Part shown: piece after piece, positions 61,481-64,000 of the stretch | Numbering within the stretch: position 1 is the first letter of the stretch | How the letters are laid out: each line of letters begins with the position of its first letter | Assembly (NCBI GenBank): GCA_965248685.1 | Contig: CBDFKC010000002.1 | Location: 62,001 to 126,000 of the forward strand | Reading direction: 5' to 3' | Length of the DNA: 64,000 nt | Source: VYFG01 sp965248685 | GTDB taxonomy: Bacteria > Pseudomonadota > Gammaproteobacteria > Arenicellales > Poriferihabitantaceae | The notes under the pieces: model-generated | What the model saw: the letters and a program-made list of their open reading frames with translations, nothing else | What the model was told of the DNA's origin: nothing | Database searches by the model: none | Made by a program: the position numbers and the translations under genes

Positions 61481-61900
61481 TCAAGCGGGATATCGGTCTC
61501 GCATCACTGCAACGGAATCTTCGATGATGAATTTCAGCACATCGATGTTGACCTGACTGAGTCTGGCTATATAAAGGCAGGAGACAGAATGTTTATGTTT
61601 TCCAAGTTTTTCAAGTTGGAACTCGTATTTTCCGAATCCTGGCATTACATATATTGACATGGAATGTTTCCGCGGAGAGAATCCGGTCAATGGCCAGCTG
61701 CCTTTTCGGCCGCTTTGGTATTTATAGTTATAGCGACCAAAACCTACGATGCCGTCCCCCCAAATGACTGGCTGTTCCTTGGTGATTTTTGTCATTAATT
61801 TAGTCAGCAAACGACCGTCCTCCTGCCTCACTGGATTGTCTATGTTCTCGAGAAACCAGGAGACGCTCTTTCGGGTAGGCCGGGTTTTCGGTTCACTCAT
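61481..61900 (-). CDS. DUF1801 domain protein
   Basis: A 139-aa protein with the YdhG/DUF1801-type pattern: ENIDNPVRQEDGRLLTKLM near the N-terminus, then VIWGDGIVGFGRYNYKY, WPLTGFSPRKHSMSIYVM and the C-terminal KHKHSVSCLYIARLSQVNIDVL. The domain is widespread in bacteria and structurally characterised, but its biochemical role is not established. It stands alone, 120 bp downstream of pilE on the same strand. Confidence 0.85.
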   Translation of the reverse strand: MSEPKTRPTRKSVSWFLENIDNPVRQEDGRLLTKLMTKITKEQPVIWGDGIVGFGRYNYKYQSGRKGSWPLTGFSPRKHSMSIYVMPGFGKYEFQLEKLGKHKHSVSCLYIARLSQVNIDVLKFIIEDSVAVMRDRYPA

Positions 61901-62020
61901 TATTTTTATCGATCAGTTATCGCTCTATGCAATTGAGTATCGTAGCAAATCAATGGGTTCAACGCTTGTTGAATTAGAGAATCCGTAAGAGCGAATACCT
62001 GTGTATCGACAATTGTTAGA

Positions 62021-62446
62021 TTATGGCCAGCCGGATCGCCAGGCAGCGTCAGCAGCTTTTCGGTGATACTGCCTGCCAAGATGATCCAGTTTGAAGCTCA
62101 TTGATACCATGCTCTCAGGTTTGGAAATTGCGTAAATCCCATAACTATAGTCATCATCATTCTTGATACTATACGTGTACCAGCCATCGCTCTCCGGGAT
62201 CTTCAGGGTGTTAAGGTCGGCTCGGTAATTCAGAAACTCGCTAAAATAATTTTCCAGAGTAAGCGAGATTTTGTCTATCATAACGATTGCAGAAGTTTCC
62301 CGCGCGTTGGCAGTATAGGCAGAATACGCAGGTATAGCGGATGAGGCAATTATTGCTACGATCGAAATGGTTACAAGCAGTTCAATCAGAGTGAATCCCT
62401 TAATTGCCTGCTTTTTCGGGGATCGGTTTGGGTTAAATCTATTCAT
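62021..62446 (-). CDS. pilE: type IV pilus minor pilin PilE
   Basis: Minor pilin that primes type IV pilus assembly with PilY1. The 141-aa prepilin has a basic leader of 17 residues (MNRFNPNRSPKKQAIKG), then FTLIELLVTISIVAIIASSA with the Glu at +5. The soluble part ends DAAWRSGWP, and the closing Cys pair seen in many PilE proteins is absent. Its ATG overlaps the stop of the small ORF upstream (ATGA). The gene order pilY1, small ORF, pilE matches the minor-pilin cluster of pseudomonads. Confidence 0.88.
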   Translation of the reverse strand: MNRFNPNRSPKKQAIKGFTLIELLVTISIVAIIASSAIPAYSAYTANARETSAIVMIDKISLTLENYFSEFLNYRADLNTLKIPESDGWYTYSIKNDDDYSYGIYAISKPESMVSMSFKLDHLGRQYHRKAADAAWRSGWP

Positions 62447-62604
62447 TGGATTATTTCCCCGACCTCTACAAAAAGTTGGGACATTCGAACCTGACTCTCA
62501 TTCATGAACAACCAGATGAGATTTGCCGGATGGTTAAAAGCCCCAGAAAAGCTAAAAACTTTCCACGCTATCGCGAGTTTCCACTGTATTGCTGTGACTA
62601 ACAT
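62443..62604 (-). CDS. 53-aa small protein between pilY1 and pilE (PilY2-position)
   Basis: A short frame beginning MLVTAIQWKLAIAWKVF and ending VGEIIQ. A perfect Shine-Dalgarno AAGGAGG (minus strand, 62617-62611) lies 6 bp before its ATG. Its TGA overlaps the pilE ATG as ATGA. Both features strongly suggest translation and coupling to pilE. Located 35 bp after pilY1. The N-terminal 25 residues are moderately hydrophobic and Trp-rich. In P. aeruginosa a small gene, pilY2, occupies this position; I see no sequence basis to call homology. Confidence 0.7.
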   Translation of the reverse strand: MLVTAIQWKLAIAWKVFSFSGAFNHPANLIWLFMNESQVRMSQLFVEVGEIIQ

Positions 62605-62639
62605 TTCAGACCTCCTTGTCTGTTTAATAATATATTCAG

Positions 62640-64000
62640 TTATTCCAGGCGCCGCCAGGAAAGGCGTTTGACCGTTATTGGACTGATAAATTGTTGGAAT
62701 TCTCCGTCGCTTCCTGCGGAGATTCTCGTCAGTATTTTTTTACCCCCATGGTCAAGTTCTATGACAATTGGACGCGAGGGCGCTGACGAATCGGATTCGA
62801 TACCCACCAGTGGATTGCCGTCCGTGGTTGTATCCTGGAAGTCCACAGTGCCATCATCATTGACGTCAAATATGAGATCTCCGGAGTTTCCGCCAGTGGT
62901 GGCATCCAGTTCCATCACCCATCCGGTCGCTCCAGTATTACAAGGGTCTTCTCCGCCGTATCCTACGGGTATCAGTGAGGTAATCAATATTCGACCGTGG
63001 ACAAGCACAGGATCTTGAATAATTCGTTCTCCGGCTGCAAGAAGATCTATGACCCATCCGAGATCATTTTCTATTTGGTAGGTAGGCATCAGGCTAGACG
63101 CATTTCTAACCGTAGATCCAAAATAATCCGATTCAAAAAAATTTTGTAAGACCAGTCGTTCACGGCCAAACCCAGACACTCTGCCGCTATCCCATATTCC
63201 GTAAATGCTTTGAATGGGAGATTTTCCATCGTAAATCGCCCTGGCCTTATCAGTGTTGTCTCCAATGTCGTGATACTTGCCGGTACCAAAATAAATCATT
63301 AGCCCATCAGTGTTTCCCTTCCCAGGAAGCTGACCCGCTTCGAATCCTGAGACGATTGGCTGGACAACTCCCACGGTGTCATCTGGGTTGCTTCTTTTCG
63401 CGGTAAAAAGTGGTTGTGGTGAATTGTTCGAGGTGTAATAGCTGGAAAACTTGGAGGATTTAACGTCCCAGTCGAATCTCCAAATATGTCCTTCCAGATC
63501 ACCAGTGTAGATTCGATCAACAAAACTATCTTCGTCAATGTCTATCGCGGTTGCGGACGTCATTCCTGAATGCCCGGTATCTGAAACGACAAGTTCCTGA
63601 AACAGACTCCCGTCGGCAAGATTTATAATATAAAGAACTGCTTTGCCTGACTGGCTTTCCACGCCATTTCCCGTGATTAAAAACCATTTCTGTTGTTGAT
63701 TTTTGTCAATAACACGGATAATCGACACCTGATTGAGAATGAAACCCATGTCGGGATATATCGGTATGGATGTATCCGAGTTTTGTGGGTAAGTATTACT
63801 AATTTCCCACATAAATAATTCTTCTCTCGCTGCTGGTGAATCGAGGGTAAAATTCTCATGATCGGTTACGTTCAAAGCAAAAATCCCAGCTCCACCCGCG
63901 CCGAGTGTGGTGGCTAGGACTGACCTCCAGGGGTTTTTTACCAAGGAGTCGCCGATTCTGGCGTCAAACAGGGTAGACGGGCCATCGACGTAATAGTGGT
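62640..64000 (-). CDS. pilY1: PilY1-type pilus tip adhesin, C-terminal part (5' end outside window)
   Basis: The frame is open through the right edge of the window: upstream of the apparent TTG at 63944 it reads YYVDGPSTLFDARIGDSLVK, the typical PilY1 sequence before the WRSVLATTLGAGGAGIFALN motif. The visible 453 codons are the C-terminal seven-bladed beta-propeller (Neisseria PilC domain). Two calcium-loop-like segments are present: DIDEDSFVD in the blade region and DVNDDGTVDFQD near the C-terminus. PilY1 sits at the pilus tip and controls extension, retraction and adhesion through calcium binding. Confidence 0.93.
   Translation of the reverse strand, partial: HYYVDGPSTLFDARIGDSLVKNPWRSVLATTLGAGGAGIFALNVTDHENFTLDSPAAREELFMWEISNTYPQNSDTSIPIYPDMGFILNQVSIIRVIDKNQQQKWFLITGNGVESQSGKAVLYIINLADGSLFQELVVSDTGHSGMTSATAIDIDEDSFVDRIYTGDLEGHIWRFDWDVKSSKFSSYYTSNNSPQPLFTAKRSNPDDTVGVVQPIVSGFEAGQLPGKGNTDGLMIYFGTGKYHDIGDNTDKARAIYDGKSPIQSIYGIWDSGRVSGFGRERLVLQNFFESDYFGSTVRNASSLMPTYQIENDLGWVIDLLAAGERIIQDPVLVHGRILITSLIPVGYGGEDPCNTGATGWVMELDATTGGNSGDLIFDVNDDGTVDFQDTTTDGNPLVGIESDSSAPSRPIVIELDHGGKKILTRISAGSDGEFQQFISPITVKRLSWRRLE

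Overview
The window is a contiguous stretch of a gammaproteobacterial chromosome. The evidence is conserved gene order: hflK-hflC-DUF2065-purA followed later by rnr-rlmB (the E. coli hflX-to-rlmB neighbourhood, here split by insertions), rpoE-rseA-rseB, guaB-guaA-tadA, a gsp type II secretion operon and pilY1/pilE. The lineage cannot be fixed further from the sequence. The accessory genes (quaternary-amine-type oxygenases, a DddP-like M24 enzyme, a polyamine-type ABC transporter) would suit a marine heterotroph, but that is inference.

Layout. 1-1.2 kb: the 3' part of ntrC/glnG. 1.4-5.2 kb: hflK, hflC, a DUF2065 membrane protein and purA. 5.3-7.8 kb: succinate-semialdehyde dehydrogenase, an orphan PqqD-like protein and a LysM lipoprotein. 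8-11 kb (minus): pntA-pntB. 11.2-14.4 kb: rnr-rlmB. 14.5-15.9 kb: an IS4-family insertion sequence with visible inverted repeats and a 9-bp target duplication, inserted in a small palindromic repeat. 16-21 kb: LysE-type exporter, glutamate-synthase-like FMN protein, membrane-anchored MsrA-MsrB fusion, pdxJ and a Mth938-like protein. 21-32.5 kb: hom and then gspD-E-F-G-H-I-J-K-L-M, without gspC or gspN. 32.6-38.4 kb: recJ, the sigma-E module rpoE-rseA-rseB, and ppx. 38.4-43.2 kb (minus): a P-loop kinase with duplicated ATP-cone-like modules, a small coupled ORF, the tail-specific protease, and an ArsR-methyltransferase fusion. 43.4-48.9 kb: lytic transglycosylase, guaB-guaA-tadA, and a SCO1/PCuAC copper-delivery pair. 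49.4-53.7 kb: a four-gene polyamine-type ABC transporter. 53.9-60.3 kb: a catabolic cluster (below). 60.3-64 kb (minus): an atypical metallophosphoesterase-fold protein, a DUF1801 protein, pilE, an unlisted 53-codon ORF and the 3' part of pilY1.

The most interesting region is 53.9-60.3 kb. A single reading frame on the minus strand joins a BetI/TetR-type DNA-binding regulator to a complete Rieske non-heme iron oxygenase. It is transcribed divergently from a tightly packed operon: flavin amine oxidase, HalD/BesD-like 2-oxoglutarate oxygenase (with an intact HxD), an M24-family enzyme carrying the DMSP-lyase DddP residue pattern, and a second Rieske oxygenase. The 72-bp space before the operon (as measured from the likely ATG of the fusion) holds a perfect palindrome with 10-bp arms. 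It overlaps candidate promoters on both strands, as expected for a regulator controlling itself and the operon. Together with the adjacent PotFGHI-like importer, this looks like an uptake and oxidative breakdown route for a small quaternary or polyamine-like (possibly sulfonium) compound. The substrate is not determined by the sequence.

No rRNA, tRNA, CRISPR array or prophage was recognised.
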